Notes: generated by a model from the letters alone, not told the origin. 64,000 nt of DNA from JAMLHH01 sp964653095 (GCA_964653095.1 CAZZEH010000014.1:16653-80652); one strand, 5' to 3'. Counted from the stretch's first letter, positions 42,851-52,836 are shown. Translations and numbers: made by a program.

Positions 42851-43873
42851 ATGCTAAAATCCCTTCCAGTTTTAGATATTTCCCTTTTAGATCAGGGGGA
42901 AGAGACTGCTCAGGAATTTAGAGATCAACTCCTTGAAGCAACTCATAAGGTTGGTTTCTTTTACCTGACCGGACACGGTATTCCAAATAAAGTTATAGAC
43001 GCCATTTTTAGTGAAGCAAGAGCATTCTTTGCACTCCCCCTTGAAAGAAAGATGGAAGTGGAAATGCTTAGGAGTCCTCATTTCAGAGGTTATACCCGAA
43101 TGGGAGGCGAATATACCCAAGGAAAAACAGACTGGCGCGAACAGATTGATTTCGGACCCGAACAGGATGTCAGAACCGGGAAAAAGTTGCCGGATTATAT
43201 CCGATTAGAAGGCCCCAATCTTTGGCCTAAGAATCAACCTAACCTGAAAACAGTATTTTTAGACTGGCAAAAAAGATGCAGTGCTTTGGGCTTAAAACTG
43301 ATGAGGTCCTGGGCTTTGGCTTTAGAAAACCCTGAAAATATTTTTGACTCTGCTTTTTCTTCAAACCCTTATCCTCTAATAAAGATTGTAAAATATCCCG
43401 GACGTGCCGAGCGCGGGCAAGGAGTCGGAGCTCACAAAGACCCGGGAATCATGACTCTGCTTATGATTGAGCCTAATAAGGGCGGTCTCCAGGTACTTTA
43501 TCGGGATAAATGGATAGATGTGGCACCCATGAAGAATGCATTTATCGTTAATATTGGTGAACTAATGGAGTATGCTACCAACGGATACCTTAAAGCCACT
43601 ACACACAGGGTAGAATCTCCTAAGCAAGGTGATTCACGTCTTTCTATTCCTTTTTTCTTTAACCCGGCATTAGATTCCACAGTTTCGCAATTAAGTCTTT
43701 CTAAAGAACTTGCGAAAAAAGCTCGCGGAGTTACTCAAGATCCTTTAAACAAGATCTCCGGCACCTTCGGAGAGAATATTTTGAAAGCCCGCCTCAGAGC
43801 ACATCCGGATGTGGCCGCAAGATATCACGCGGATTTGCTGTTGGAGAAAGCAGGTAGTTCTAACCCTGTTTAA
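42851..43873 (+). CDS. 2-oxoglutarate/Fe(II) oxygenase, isopenicillin N synthase-like
   Basis: Non-haem iron oxygenase. The N-terminal DIOX_N domain (VLDISLLDQGEE, GFFYLTGHGIPNKVI) is followed by the 2OG-Fe(II) jelly roll with facial triad His195, Asp197 and His252 (GVGAHKDPG, THRVES) and the 2-oxoglutarate Arg263-x-Ser265. 340 residues. Related proteins are called isopenicillin N synthase family oxygenases, but no antibiotic gene is nearby, so the substrate is unknown. Monocistronic. Confidence 0.88.
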   Translation: MLKSLPVLDISLLDQGEETAQEFRDQLLEATHKVGFFYLTGHGIPNKVIDAIFSEARAFFALPLERKMEVEMLRSPHFRGYTRMGGEYTQGKTDWREQIDFGPEQDVRTGKKLPDYIRLEGPNLWPKNQPNLKTVFLDWQKRCSALGLKLMRSWALALENPENIFDSAFSSNPYPLIKIVKYPGRAERGQGVGAHKDPGIMTLLMIEPNKGGLQVLYRDKWIDVAPMKNAFIVNIGELMEYATNGYLKATTHRVESPKQGDSRLSIPFFFNPALDSTVSQLSLSKELAKKARGVTQDPLNKISGTFGENILKARLRAHPDVAARYHADLLLEKAGSSNPV

Positions 43874-44002
43874 TCAAAACACTTTGACTCCGAAATAATG
43901 ATAGGAGAACAGCGCTTTTCACTCCACTACAAAACCGCTTAATGTCTGCATTGTGCCTGAATCTTAATCAAGCTTTTAGCCCTTTATATAATTTTTAAGT
44001 AT

Positions 44003-44010
44003 TAACTTTG
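44003..44010 (+). promoter_or_regulatory. Candidate -7 element of mdh
   Basis: TAACTTTG matches TAnnTTTG and ends 32 bases before the mdh ATG. No -33 element was recognised at the normal spacing. Confidence 0.45.
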
Positions 44011-44042
44011 CGACATCTTTTACTAACAAAAAAACATATATT

Positions 44043-44969
44043 ATGAAAGTCACTGTAGTAGGTGCCGGTGCAGTCGGTGCCAGTTGTGCAGAATACATTG
44101 CAATCAAAAATTTTGTATCAGAAGTTGTATTGTTGGACATTAAAGAAGGTGTAGCCGAGGGGAAAGCTATGGACTTGATGCAAACAGCTTCTCTTAATGG
44201 TTTTGACACCAGAATTATTGGTTCTACAAATGATTATTCAAAAACCGAAGGAAGCGATATCGCTGTAATTACTTCCGGGATTCCGCGTAAACCGGGAATG
44301 ACCCGTGAAGAACTTGTAGGTACAAATGCAAAAATCGTCAGGTCTGTGGTAGAGCAATTGGTTAATCACTCTCCAAACATTATAGTTATTGTGGTGAGTA
44401 ACCCGATGGACACTATGGCTTATCTGACACATAAAACTTCAGGGCTACCTAAAAATAGAATTATAGGTATGGGTGGGGCTTTGGATTCTGCCCGTTTTAA
44501 ATACAGATTAGCAGAGGCCCTGGAATGTCCTATCTCTGACGTGGACGGAATGGTTATTGCAGCGCACTCCGATACCGGCATGGTGCCTTTACTATCCAAA
44601 GCTACCAGAAACGGGATACCGGTCGCTGATTTCATCAACGAAGAACAAATGGCTTACGTGGAACAGGAAACCAGAGTCGGCGGTGCTACTCTGACTAAAC
44701 TTTTGGGAACTTCTGCCTGGTACGCACCGGGAGCAGCAGTATCGTCAATCGTTCAGGCCATTGCATGCGATCAGAAAAAAATGATTCCTTGTTCGGTCTT
44801 GCTGGAAGGAGAATACGGACTAAGTGATATCTCTATTGGGGTGCCGGTAATTATTGGCAGAAACGGAGTAGAAAAGATTGTTGAAATTGAGCTTAGCGAA
44901 GATGAGAAATCTAAGTTTAACGCTGCGGCAGATGCGGTCAGAAAAATAAATGCAGCTTTAAACCTGTAA
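44043..44969 (+). CDS. mdh: Malate dehydrogenase
   Basis: TCA-cycle enzyme interconverting malate and oxaloacetate with NAD. The Rossmann loop VVGAGAVGASCAEYIA is at the N-terminus, and the substrate loop SGIPRKPGMTREEL carries the Arg residues that select the dicarboxylate, which separates it from lactate dehydrogenase. The catalytic His lies in VIAAHSDTGMVPL. 308 residues, the LDH-like MDH type usual in Bacteroidota. Ends at a clear terminator. Confidence 0.96.
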   Translation: MKVTVVGAGAVGASCAEYIAIKNFVSEVVLLDIKEGVAEGKAMDLMQTASLNGFDTRIIGSTNDYSKTEGSDIAVITSGIPRKPGMTREELVGTNAKIVRSVVEQLVNHSPNIIVIVVSNPMDTMAYLTHKTSGLPKNRIIGMGGALDSARFKYRLAEALECPISDVDGMVIAAHSDTGMVPLLSKATRNGIPVADFINEEQMAYVEQETRVGGATLTKLLGTSAWYAPGAAVSSIVQAIACDQKKMIPCSVLLEGEYGLSDISIGVPVIIGRNGVEKIVEIELSEDEKSKFNAAADAVRKINAALNL

Positions 44970-44988
44970 ATAAAACATTTTTAGTAGA

Positions 44989-45018
44989 AAGGCTATTCTG
45001 AATGGGATAGCCTTTTTT
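44989..45018 (+). terminator. Rho-independent terminator of mdh
   Basis: Ten-base stem AAGGCTATTC (44989-44998) with GGATAGCCTT (45005-45014), including one G-T pair, followed by six T. 19 bp after the mdh stop, and 8 bp before the convergent ceramidase-family stop. Confidence 0.87.
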
Positions 45019-45025
45019 AGTTTAA

Positions 45026-46852
45026 TTAATACGATGCTCCCCTTCTGTTTTTTCGGGCTTCAATCCGAAGTCGAATCTTTTCTTGTTTCGCTTCTTTTTT
45101 GAGAATACCTTTATAATAATGGCTGTCAAAATGTGCAAATGCTTCCGCTAAATCATCTGAAAACACATCCGGCTGATCCTCAATTAAAGATTGCCTTTGG
45201 GACACAGATTTCATCAGTTCATCAACAACTTTAGCGGATTTTTCCTGAAGTGCATTTAAAGACCACTGCCCAAACACACAATGTCCCCCTTCATACATTT
45301 GAAGTTGATATTCTTCGTAAGTCGTAATGTATCCATTGTACGCATTGGCATAAGGGGCCAGAATTACGTGCGCTATACCTTTACCCGCAACTCTTTCTCT
45401 TATTGTTTCTACTAATCTTTTACTGGCAATAGTGGTAATTTCAAAAGGAATTCCCAAAATCAAAACAGCTCCTACCCGCATGGCATGCACCGGGAGTACC
45501 TGAGGACTTAATGTTATCTGGTCATATATTCCTATTCTGTCAAAATGTTTTAGATTTCTAATCAGTTCATCTGAAAAATCAGGAAGCAGCATTTTCTTTG
45601 GTCGGGTTCCCATCACCAAATTCTTTCCGGTTTCCAACATGACGGCTTTTCTTCCCTGTGCCCGAATCATACGATCTACATACTCTTTTTTCTCACCCCG
45701 GCTGAGCAGTTCTCTTGATTTAGTAATAATTTTGGAAAGCACCCAGGCTCCTTTGCCCAACAGTTCAGGCATGCCCGGTCCATCCATTATCGAACCCGTT
45801 AAAAAAGCCACTCCCATGCACGAAGGACTGGTGACACATCCCTCTTTCCCTCCTGTAAACTCCGGAGAGATATCAATTTTTCCAAAATCTGTGTATAATA
45901 ACTGTGCATCTACTCCAGACGCACCCAAGTCTTCTGATGTATCAATATTTCCGATTATTTCTTTGGCTTTTTTATACTGTATATTTCCATTGTATTTAGA
46001 ACTTTTTAAATCATCTTCAAAAGGACCTTCCCAGTAGCCTCTTTGCCTATGAAGTTTTGAGTTATATTTTACTCTTGCAGACACATCGCCGCACGCTCCC
46101 TGCGCAAAAGCAGATATATAGTCTTTGTTTTCCTCCTGAAAAGATTTTTCCAGCTCATCCGCCGCAAAGCCTTTGTTATCCGAGCATATCTTCGACCAAT
46201 TATTGGGTAAATTTGTAGTATGCACCGCAAACCAATTAATTGACCCTCTCGGATTGCCGTTTTCATCTGTAATTTGAAACAGGGTCATACGCTTGTCCGC
46301 TGCAAGATGCCGATTGGCAAAAGATATCTTCTGTTCTACCTCCGGATTTAAATTATAGGCAGCAATAGATCTGTTATAACTAATTGAAACTTCCGGCTCA
46401 AAACTACCCTCTCCCACCTGTATTTTCCCAGGAGCTTTATTCTGTTCTGCCTGTACAACAGCCTCAATAATTCCATCGACGACTTTATCATAGATCTCCT
46501 TTACAAATCCCGGTGAACTGATACTGTACAGCGGATGCAGAGAATATCCGCTCGGACCGGTATGTGTATGCTGCGCTGTCAGCATAAAGTTTTCATGGGT
46601 ATAATTCCATTCGGGATGCAATCGATTTAACTTGTTTAAAACTCCGTCTTTTAAAGATGGATTTATCATACAAAGTTCTGTATTGACAAAGGTTACTCGC
46701 TTTTCAGCTGAAGTATCGTAAAATACAAAAGCTCTGGCATACAACGGCGTTTCTATATCGAGCATGACCTGAGTAGCCAATCCGTAGCCCAACATCCCAA
46801 CTCCCCTTTTATACCCGGTGATATCACCTTTACCTATTCCTATTTTCAGCAT
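45026..46852 (-). CDS. Neutral/alkaline ceramidase-family protein without signal peptide
   Basis: 608 residues. The N-terminal ceramidase domain has KIGIGKGDITGY, ALATQV-like core with LGYGLATQVMLD, a zinc-ligand region in TAQHTHTGPSGYS (His95, His97), INWFAVHTTNLPNNWS, and SAFAQGACGDVS. In this family the enzyme hydrolyses ceramide to sphingosine and fatty acid with a zinc and a Ser nucleophile. Known bacterial enzymes are secreted, but this one starts directly with the domain and shows no signal peptide, so it may act in the cytoplasm or on another amide. Bacteroidota make sphingolipids, which makes a lipid role plausible. Monocistronic. Confidence 0.8.
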   Translation of the reverse strand: MLKIGIGKGDITGYKRGVGMLGYGLATQVMLDIETPLYARAFVFYDTSAEKRVTFVNTELCMINPSLKDGVLNKLNRLHPEWNYTHENFMLTAQHTHTGPSGYSLHPLYSISSPGFVKEIYDKVVDGIIEAVVQAEQNKAPGKIQVGEGSFEPEVSISYNRSIAAYNLNPEVEQKISFANRHLAADKRMTLFQITDENGNPRGSINWFAVHTTNLPNNWSKICSDNKGFAADELEKSFQEENKDYISAFAQGACGDVSARVKYNSKLHRQRGYWEGPFEDDLKSSKYNGNIQYKKAKEIIGNIDTSEDLGASGVDAQLLYTDFGKIDISPEFTGGKEGCVTSPSCMGVAFLTGSIMDGPGMPELLGKGAWVLSKIITKSRELLSRGEKKEYVDRMIRAQGRKAVMLETGKNLVMGTRPKKMLLPDFSDELIRNLKHFDRIGIYDQITLSPQVLPVHAMRVGAVLILGIPFEITTIASKRLVETIRERVAGKGIAHVILAPYANAYNGYITTYEEYQLQMYEGGHCVFGQWSLNALQEKSAKVVDELMKSVSQRQSLIEDQPDVFSDDLAEAFAHFDSHYYKGILKKEAKQEKIRLRIEARKNRRGASY

Positions 46853-47095
46853 GTTTTCTTTTTGATATTGTTCTGTTTGTATAGAGAATAGTAAATTTAA
46901 AAGTTAATTACCGAAACTCTGTTCCCTGAGAGTAAATAAGTTTTGATAAATGTTAAAACATAGTATTAATGACAACACCGCTAAAGTCTTTCAGGCAGAC
47001 ACACACATCATAATATTGATACACGTATCACTCAGTCAAAAATGATTTTACTATCTTGGTACACAATTCATATTTGCATTCAAAACTTGAAATCT

Positions 47096-48310
47096 GTGAA
47101 GTTAAGCGCTTTTTTTACTTTTGTTTTTTATATGCTTGTTCCGGTATCTGTCTGGGCACAATCAGCTACGGACGAACTTATTGAATCCAAACAGGACAAG
47201 CTCAAAAGTCAGCTGGAAGAATTAGAAAAAATACAGGAAGAATTAGAGGAGCTAAAACTTCAAAAAATCAGAGAATCTCTCTCCCAATACATTCCGGAGG
47301 ACCCAAAAGAATATGAAATCGTAACTCACTCGGCCATGATATTAAGCTACAACGAAGAACATGAACAAGCCAATTGGGTGATGCACATTATTCCGAAAGA
47401 TGTGATAACAGGTATAAATACACGCTCCAATGACTTCAGACCTGATCCAAATGTCAGTACCGGGACTGCCGATGTGGATGATTATTGGGACAGTGGCTAC
47501 GATCGGGGACATATGGCACCTTCTGCAGATTTCAGATGGAGCAAAAGGGCTTTGAGTGAGTCTTATTACTACAGCAATATCAGCCCTCAAACGCCCGAAC
47601 TGAATCGTGAAGCCTGGAGCAGTTTAGAGACTCAAATAAGAGAATGGGTGATAGAATATGGTGATTTATTGATATTGACGGGGCCAATATTAAAAGATAG
47701 TCTTCCTAAAACTCAACAAGGTTCATATCGGCTCAGTATTCCGGAGCTGAATTTTAAGATTGTAGTTGACCTAAAACCGGAGAAACCAAAGGCGCTGGCA
47801 TTCCTTTTTGAAAACACAAAAGAGGTTACTTATAATCTTAAAGAGAAATTAGTGACCATCGACAGTATAGAAGTCCTGACAGGAATAAACTTCTTCCCCA
47901 ACATGCCCAATGCGGAAGAATTTGAATCCGTATCTGATTTAAGTGAATGGAGTGTCAGCACGACTAAGATATCCGAAGCCCCAAGTTTTAAATATGACTT
48001 AGGACATGTACCCAGCAGACAAGCCAGTTATTTTATAGGAGCTGACTGTACTATTTGCGGAAAAGTAGTGGCTACCCGATACAACAAAAACACTCAAACA
48101 GGCATCACTTATCTCAATTTTGACGAACACTTTCCAAATTCGCCCTTTACAACCGTGATTTTTGGCAAAGACAGAATTAATTTCTCATACGAACCTGAGA
48201 TATACTTAAAAGACAAAATGATTTGTGTCAACGGGAAAGTTCAGTTATATAAAGGCAAGCCGCAAATTGTCGCGACCAACGAAAAACAATTTTCCATTTA
48301 CAAAGAGTAA
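47096..48310 (+). CDS. Exported NUC1-type non-specific nuclease with C-terminal OB-like domain
   Basis: DNA/RNA non-specific endonuclease. From the GTG at 47096 a signal peptide follows (VKLSAFFTFVFYMLVPVSVW, cleavage near AQS), then a coiled coil of about 30 residues, then the beta-beta-alpha-metal nuclease domain with DRGHMAPSADF (catalytic His) and metal Asn in YYSNISPQ. The C-terminal ~110 residues (GADCTICGKVVATRYN to the end) look like an OB-fold nucleic-acid-binding domain. The frame extends 18 codons upstream to an ATG at 47042, which gives no better signal peptide. 404 residues. Likely secreted or periplasmic. Confidence 0.82.
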   Translation: MKLSAFFTFVFYMLVPVSVWAQSATDELIESKQDKLKSQLEELEKIQEELEELKLQKIRESLSQYIPEDPKEYEIVTHSAMILSYNEEHEQANWVMHIIPKDVITGINTRSNDFRPDPNVSTGTADVDDYWDSGYDRGHMAPSADFRWSKRALSESYYYSNISPQTPELNREAWSSLETQIREWVIEYGDLLILTGPILKDSLPKTQQGSYRLSIPELNFKIVVDLKPEKPKALAFLFENTKEVTYNLKEKLVTIDSIEVLTGINFFPNMPNAEEFESVSDLSEWSVSTTKISEAPSFKYDLGHVPSRQASYFIGADCTICGKVVATRYNKNTQTGITYLNFDEHFPNSPFTTVIFGKDRINFSYEPEIYLKDKMICVNGKVQLYKGKPQIVATNEKQFSIYKE

Positions 48311-48476
48311 AACCGGTTTAGACTGCTCTGTTTTTGAAATGGATTGAATCTTTTTCTAAATTTTCATACGACTTCTTTAGTAAAAACTTAGACTATCTTG
48401 TTGAAATAAAGACAAAATGGCACTCTGTCTCCGATGGCACAGCCTTTGAGTCAATGGAGGTAAAATTTAATTATCC

Positions 48477-50339
48477 ATGGAAAGAGGTCATATTAGTGTA
48501 CAGACGGAAAACATTTTCCCAATTATTAAGAAATTTCTTTACTCAGATCACGAAATTTTCCTGCGTGAATTAATCTCCAATGCAACAGATGCCACAAAAA
48601 AAATAAAAGGATTGGCGCAATTAGGAGAATTCAAGGACGAACTCGGGGATTTGACAATCCAGGTAGAGATAGACAAAGATGCCAAAACTCTAACTATTAC
48701 AGACAAAGGTATCGGAATGACAGCCGAAGAAGTAAAAAAATATATTAACCAGATTGCATTTTCTTCAGCGAGTGAGTTTGCCGACAAGTTTAAAGACATA
48801 GATGATGCTAAAAGCATTATTGGTCATTTCGGATTAGGATTTTATTCCGCATTCATGGTTTCTGATTCCGTAGAGATTCATACCAAATCCTATCAGGATT
48901 CTCCTGCAGTCAAATGGCAGAGTGACGGCACCACTGAATATACTATCGAAGAAATTGACAAAACAGACCGGGGTACGTCTATTATTTTACATATAAATGA
49001 GGAGTCTGCGGAGTTTTTGGAAGATGCCAGAATTTCAGGTTTGCTCAGAAAATACTGCCGTTTTTTACCTTTCCCAATTCAGTTTGGAGACCAGTATCTT
49101 TCAGAAGAAGATAAGAAAGAGGGGAAAACAGCGGAACCGAATATCATTAACATTACCGAACCGGCATGGATGAAAGCACCTTCTGCGCTCAAAGACGAAG
49201 ACTACTTAGAGTTTTACAGAGAGCTGTATCCTTTTGCAAAAGACCCGCTTTTTTGGATTCATCTGAATGTAGATTATCCTTTTACTCTGACAGGTATATT
49301 ATACTTCCCTCCTTTAAATCAGGGATATGAAATTCAAAAAGACAAAATACATTTGTACAGCAATCAGGTTTTCGTCACAGATAATGTAGAAGAAATAGTG
49401 CCGGAATACCTGACCCTGTTGCACGGTGTCATAGACTCTCCGGACATCCCTTTAAACGTCTCGAGAAGTTATTTGCAGTCAGACGGTAATGTCAAAAAAA
49501 TTAATCAGCATATATCCAAAAAAGTTTCTGATAAGCTGTCTGAAATTTTTAAAAACGATCGGTCATCATTTGAAGAGAAGTGGGCAGATATCAGCATTTT
49601 TGTAAAATACGGCATGTTAAGCGATGAAAAATTTTATGACCGTTCCAACAATTTTTGCCTAATCAAAAGCACAGATCAAAAGCTGTACACTATAGTCGAA
49701 TATCAGGAAAAGATTAAAGACAATCAGACGGACAAGGGTGGCAATACAATTATCCTTTACACTAATTCCGAGTCAAATCAGCACGCGTATATCAAAAATG
49801 CTCAGGACAAAGAATATGATGTGGTCATCATGGACAGTATGATTGATAACCATTTCATGCAATTACTTGAAAGTAAACTTGAAAAAACTCAGTTTAAACG
49901 AGTTGATTCGGATACATTAGATAAACTGATTGAAAAAGATACTTCCTACGAGAGCGTGTTATCACCTGAACAGCAAGACAGTCTTAAAGCTATTTTTGAA
50001 GAACAGGTAACAAAAGACACCACTATCGTGGAAATGAAAGCCTTGTCACCGAATGATGCACCTGTTACCATCACTCGCAATGAATTTATGAGGAGGATGC
50101 AGGAAATGAGTAAAATGGGTGGCAGCAATGCTATGTTGTTCGGAGAAATGCCTGAGAAAATAAATCTCGTAGTCAATACTAATCATCCGGTTAGCAAGAA
50201 AATATTAGATGCAGACACGGAGATTCAAAAGAAACTAAGCAAACAACTCACTGATTTGGCACTTCTTGCCCAAGGCATGCTTAAAGGTTCCGACCTGACA
50301 GAATTTGTCGAAAGAAGTATAAATTTAGTTGCTGAATAA
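48477..50339 (+). CDS. htpG: Molecular chaperone HtpG (Hsp90)
   Basis: Hsp90-family ATPase. The ATP lid and pocket are complete: LRELISNATDA with Glu31 and Asn35, ITDKGIGMTAEE, IGHFGLGFYSAFM. Middle-domain residues include LNVSRSYLQSD with the catalytic Arg. 620 residues, usual for HtpG. The gene starts ATGGAAAGAGGTCAT; a short overlapping frame upstream is not supported. Monocistronic. Confidence 0.97.
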   Translation: MERGHISVQTENIFPIIKKFLYSDHEIFLRELISNATDATKKIKGLAQLGEFKDELGDLTIQVEIDKDAKTLTITDKGIGMTAEEVKKYINQIAFSSASEFADKFKDIDDAKSIIGHFGLGFYSAFMVSDSVEIHTKSYQDSPAVKWQSDGTTEYTIEEIDKTDRGTSIILHINEESAEFLEDARISGLLRKYCRFLPFPIQFGDQYLSEEDKKEGKTAEPNIINITEPAWMKAPSALKDEDYLEFYRELYPFAKDPLFWIHLNVDYPFTLTGILYFPPLNQGYEIQKDKIHLYSNQVFVTDNVEEIVPEYLTLLHGVIDSPDIPLNVSRSYLQSDGNVKKINQHISKKVSDKLSEIFKNDRSSFEEKWADISIFVKYGMLSDEKFYDRSNNFCLIKSTDQKLYTIVEYQEKIKDNQTDKGGNTIILYTNSESNQHAYIKNAQDKEYDVVIMDSMIDNHFMQLLESKLEKTQFKRVDSDTLDKLIEKDTSYESVLSPEQQDSLKAIFEEQVTKDTTIVEMKALSPNDAPVTITRNEFMRRMQEMSKMGGSNAMLFGEMPEKINLVVNTNHPVSKKILDADTEIQKKLSKQLTDLALLAQGMLKGSDLTEFVERSINLVAE

Positions 50340-50391
50340 AATTCTAAAGAAAATACAGAGATTACACACTTAAATAAAGGGATGGTGTCGC

Positions 50392-51072
50392 CTAAGTTAA
50401 AATTTCAAATACAATATATTTTTTAAATTTTCGTCCATCCATATATTCGCCGGACATCCTGAGTGTCACTTTAGATACTTTTATCTGAAAGGGAAATTCG
50501 TGAATAGACTTCGCCTGTTTGAGGTATTTATTCCAGTCAAATTCACTCTGCGTAGTTCTGGTTTGAAGAAAAATATAATCCAGCACAGATTGTATTGAAG
50601 TAGATGGAAATTGGTTGGTTTCATCCAAAGTGATTGCACTCTTATTATAGACGTTGTACACCTTAGGTTTAATCTCTTTCCAGGGCGAAACATATTTCTT
50701 TATTCCGGTAAGGTCTATACTGTCACTTGTCGTAATCACAGACAAGAGATTTTCAAACTGTTCTTCGACTATAAGCTCTTTGGTAATATCTACATTAATT
50801 GAAAAAGACTTTGAAAGTAAAATCTCACCTGTTCTGTCTTTAATTACTGCACTATCTTTTCTGTATTCGGCTGCTCCTCTTTCCTCCCAAACTTCTACAG
50901 CGGGAAATAATACCCGAATCAACTCAAGCTGAAAGACCGTACTGTCCTCAATATTATCTATCACATCCACATTTGTTGGTCCTAAATCTTCATTTTGATT
51001 GCAAGAGGTGAGTGCAATTGAAATTATAATTGCAGTCAAGAAACCAAAAGTAATTTTAAAAAATGAGTTCAT
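50392..51072 (-). CDS. Lipoprotein of unknown function
   Basis: 226 residues, lipobox ALTSC (Cys24), then an acidic start (NQNEDLGPTN). The remainder alternates strands and helices with no motif I recognise. It ends in RKFKKYIVFEIL. It lies 57 bp after the glycosyltransferase gene on the same strand and has its own -7 box, so it is probably separately transcribed. Confidence 0.75.
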   Translation of the reverse strand: MNSFFKITFGFLTAIIISIALTSCNQNEDLGPTNVDVIDNIEDSTVFQLELIRVLFPAVEVWEERGAAEYRKDSAVIKDRTGEILLSKSFSINVDITKELIVEEQFENLLSVITTSDSIDLTGIKKYVSPWKEIKPKVYNVYNKSAITLDETNQFPSTSIQSVLDYIFLQTRTTQSEFDWNKYLKQAKSIHEFPFQIKVSKVTLRMSGEYMDGRKFKKYIVFEILT

Positions 51073-51100
51073 GCGAAATGTTCATTCGTAAATTATTACT

Positions 51101-51108
51101 CAAATATA
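51101..51108 (-). promoter_or_regulatory. Candidate -7 element of the lipoprotein gene at 50.4-51.1 kb
   Basis: Minus-strand TATATTTG matches TAnnTTTG, about 28 bases before the ATG at 51072. No -33 partner recognised. Confidence 0.4.
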
Positions 51109-51129
51109 AAAATTAAGTTTAACAGTGCT

Positions 51130-51903
51130 TTATCTTGAAAGCAGACCTTTTAATCTTTTAACAAGTATCCGCCAATGAAAATAAATTGTCTTTATTAGGC
51201 CGTAATGTCTGCTCATCACTAAAAATCGCTCTGTTAACGTTGATATTTTATGCTTATCGGTAGCATCTCCTACAACAAATTCAGAAATAATATCGTCATA
51301 TCTCGACACGAATTCGGCATCTCTAATTCCTCTAAGCATCCAATCTACATCACTGCTCCATTTATATCTCAAATCATATTGCCCTGCAATCTTGCGATGA
51401 ATTATAAATGCCTGATGAGACACATTCGTCCCTTCTCGAAAGGAATAATAATCTAACGTCTCGGGAAATGTTTGATTTTTAAACTCGCTCCGCTTCTTTA
51501 TGGGATTTCTATTTTTATCTACTAATAAACATTCTCCAAAAACCAAATCCGGCCATTGGGGTTTTGATATTACAGAATGAAAGACTACCTCCTCCAAAGT
51601 TGCTTTATGATGAAAACTATCGCCTCCATTGAGAAAAACCACATAATCTCCTTTCGATAATTTTAGCCCTTTATTCATTGCATCATAAATCCCTTCGTCT
51701 TTTTCAGACACCAACACATCAATGCAATCCCGGTATCGATGAATAATATCTAACGTCCCATCCTTAGACTGTCCGTCAATAACTATATATTCAACTTTTT
51801 CATAGGTCTGTTCACAAACGCTTTTTAGAGTATAGCCAATATCTTCATACCTGTTTAAGACCACAGTGACAACAGATATTACCGGCAATTTTTCTATAAG
51901 CAT
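51130..51903 (-). CDS. Family 2 glycosyltransferase
   Basis: GT-A fold sugar transferase of 257 residues. Nucleotide-sugar site VISVVTVVLNRYEDIGYTLK and IVIDGQSKDGTLDII, then GIYDAMNKGLKLSKGDYVVF and the metal-type motif NGGDSF at 92-97. WcaA-like members usually add a sugar to a surface polysaccharide. It begins 6 bp after the LCM-type methyltransferase gene, and the two may modify the same glycan or lipid. No other polysaccharide gene is near. Confidence 0.88.
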   Translation of the reverse strand: MLIEKLPVISVVTVVLNRYEDIGYTLKSVCEQTYEKVEYIVIDGQSKDGTLDIIHRYRDCIDVLVSEKDEGIYDAMNKGLKLSKGDYVVFLNGGDSFHHKATLEEVVFHSVISKPQWPDLVFGECLLVDKNRNPIKKRSEFKNQTFPETLDYYSFREGTNVSHQAFIIHRKIAGQYDLRYKWSSDVDWMLRGIRDAEFVSRYDDIISEFVVGDATDKHKISTLTERFLVMSRHYGLIKTIYFHWRILVKRLKGLLSR

Positions 51904-51909
51904 TGCTTA

Positions 51910-52731
51910 TTATATAAAATCTAATCTGACAATTTGCGATATCGAAAACCAATCATTAAATCGCATCAACTGACGGTCTATGAAGTTTGCTTTTTTCAAT
52001 GCAAGAATATCTTTAAAATAAGGTTCTGCACTGACTTTTACATGTGCACTCCATTTCTCAATTTCTTTAGTATCCAAAATCTTCCACAGCAAACGTGCAT
52101 TTTTCATACCCGCAGCATGAATCAATGGCTCTACAGAAAGAGCTCCAAAATTTGACACTACATCAAATAACATTGCTCCCCCGACCAGTCTCGGTGCAAT
52201 TACTTTGATTAAATTCATTATATCTTCCTCCGGAAGGTAAGGCAAAACTCCCGGTACTATAATCAGTAATCCGTTTTCTGTACTGCCTATATCCTCAATC
52301 CAGCTAATATCAAAAAGTGATTTCTTCAGATAGTGTACTCTTTCATTTGGTATCGGGATTAATTTCTCTCTCAATTCTATACTGTCCTCCAAATCCAGAT
52401 CGTACCAAATCGCTTCTCCATTGTCACATCTGTAAAAAGTAGTGTCAAGTCCCGCTCCAAGGGTTAAAACTTTGCCCTGAGGATGTTTCTCCAGAAATTC
52501 TTTTATCTTAAAATCAAAACGGACTGCCCGAACGGCCAAACTGAATGCTCCAAAATCTGTAATGTCCCGAACCACTTTTCTATAATTAAAATCTATCTTT
52601 CGTGCTACTTCCAAAGATTTTGGATCATAAATAACACCGTTACGCTTCTTAGTTTCAGCAACTCTTGATGCCAACGGAAGCAATAAAGTCTCCTGTACAT
52701 GCCCCAGTTTATATTCTACTTTTTTTGTCAT
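51910..52731 (-). CDS. Leucine carboxyl methyltransferase-family SAM methyltransferase
   Basis: 273 residues. The SAM-binding motif LGAGLDTTFYR (91-101) is diagnostic of the PPM1/LCM family, as are the early KKRNGVIYDPKSLEVARKID and DFGAFSLAVRAVRFD. In bacteria such enzymes O-methylate small molecules or carboxyl groups; the acceptor cannot be told from sequence. Directly upstream of a family 2 glycosyltransferase gene (6 bp), on the same strand. Confidence 0.85.
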   Translation of the reverse strand: MTKKVEYKLGHVQETLLLPLASRVAETKKRNGVIYDPKSLEVARKIDFNYRKVVRDITDFGAFSLAVRAVRFDFKIKEFLEKHPQGKVLTLGAGLDTTFYRCDNGEAIWYDLDLEDSIELREKLIPIPNERVHYLKKSLFDISWIEDIGSTENGLLIIVPGVLPYLPEEDIMNLIKVIAPRLVGGAMLFDVVSNFGALSVEPLIHAAGMKNARLLWKILDTKEIEKWSAHVKVSAEPYFKDILALKKANFIDRQLMRFNDWFSISQIVRLDFI

Positions 52732-52836
52732 AGACGATTTTGCCCGGTTAAATAATTGATTTCAAGATATACTGCACTAAACTATTATAAAAGCTTCATC
52801 TAATTTCAATAACTTGTGTACAATTTATATTAAATT

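Noticed and set aside
42851..43873. Beta-lactam biosynthesis gene
   Set aside because: The oxygenase is isopenicillin N synthase-like only by family; no peptide synthetase or other antibiotic gene is nearby.
48334..48573. 79-codon open frame before htpG
   Set aside because: It overlaps the well-supported htpG start in another frame and has no recognisable protein features.
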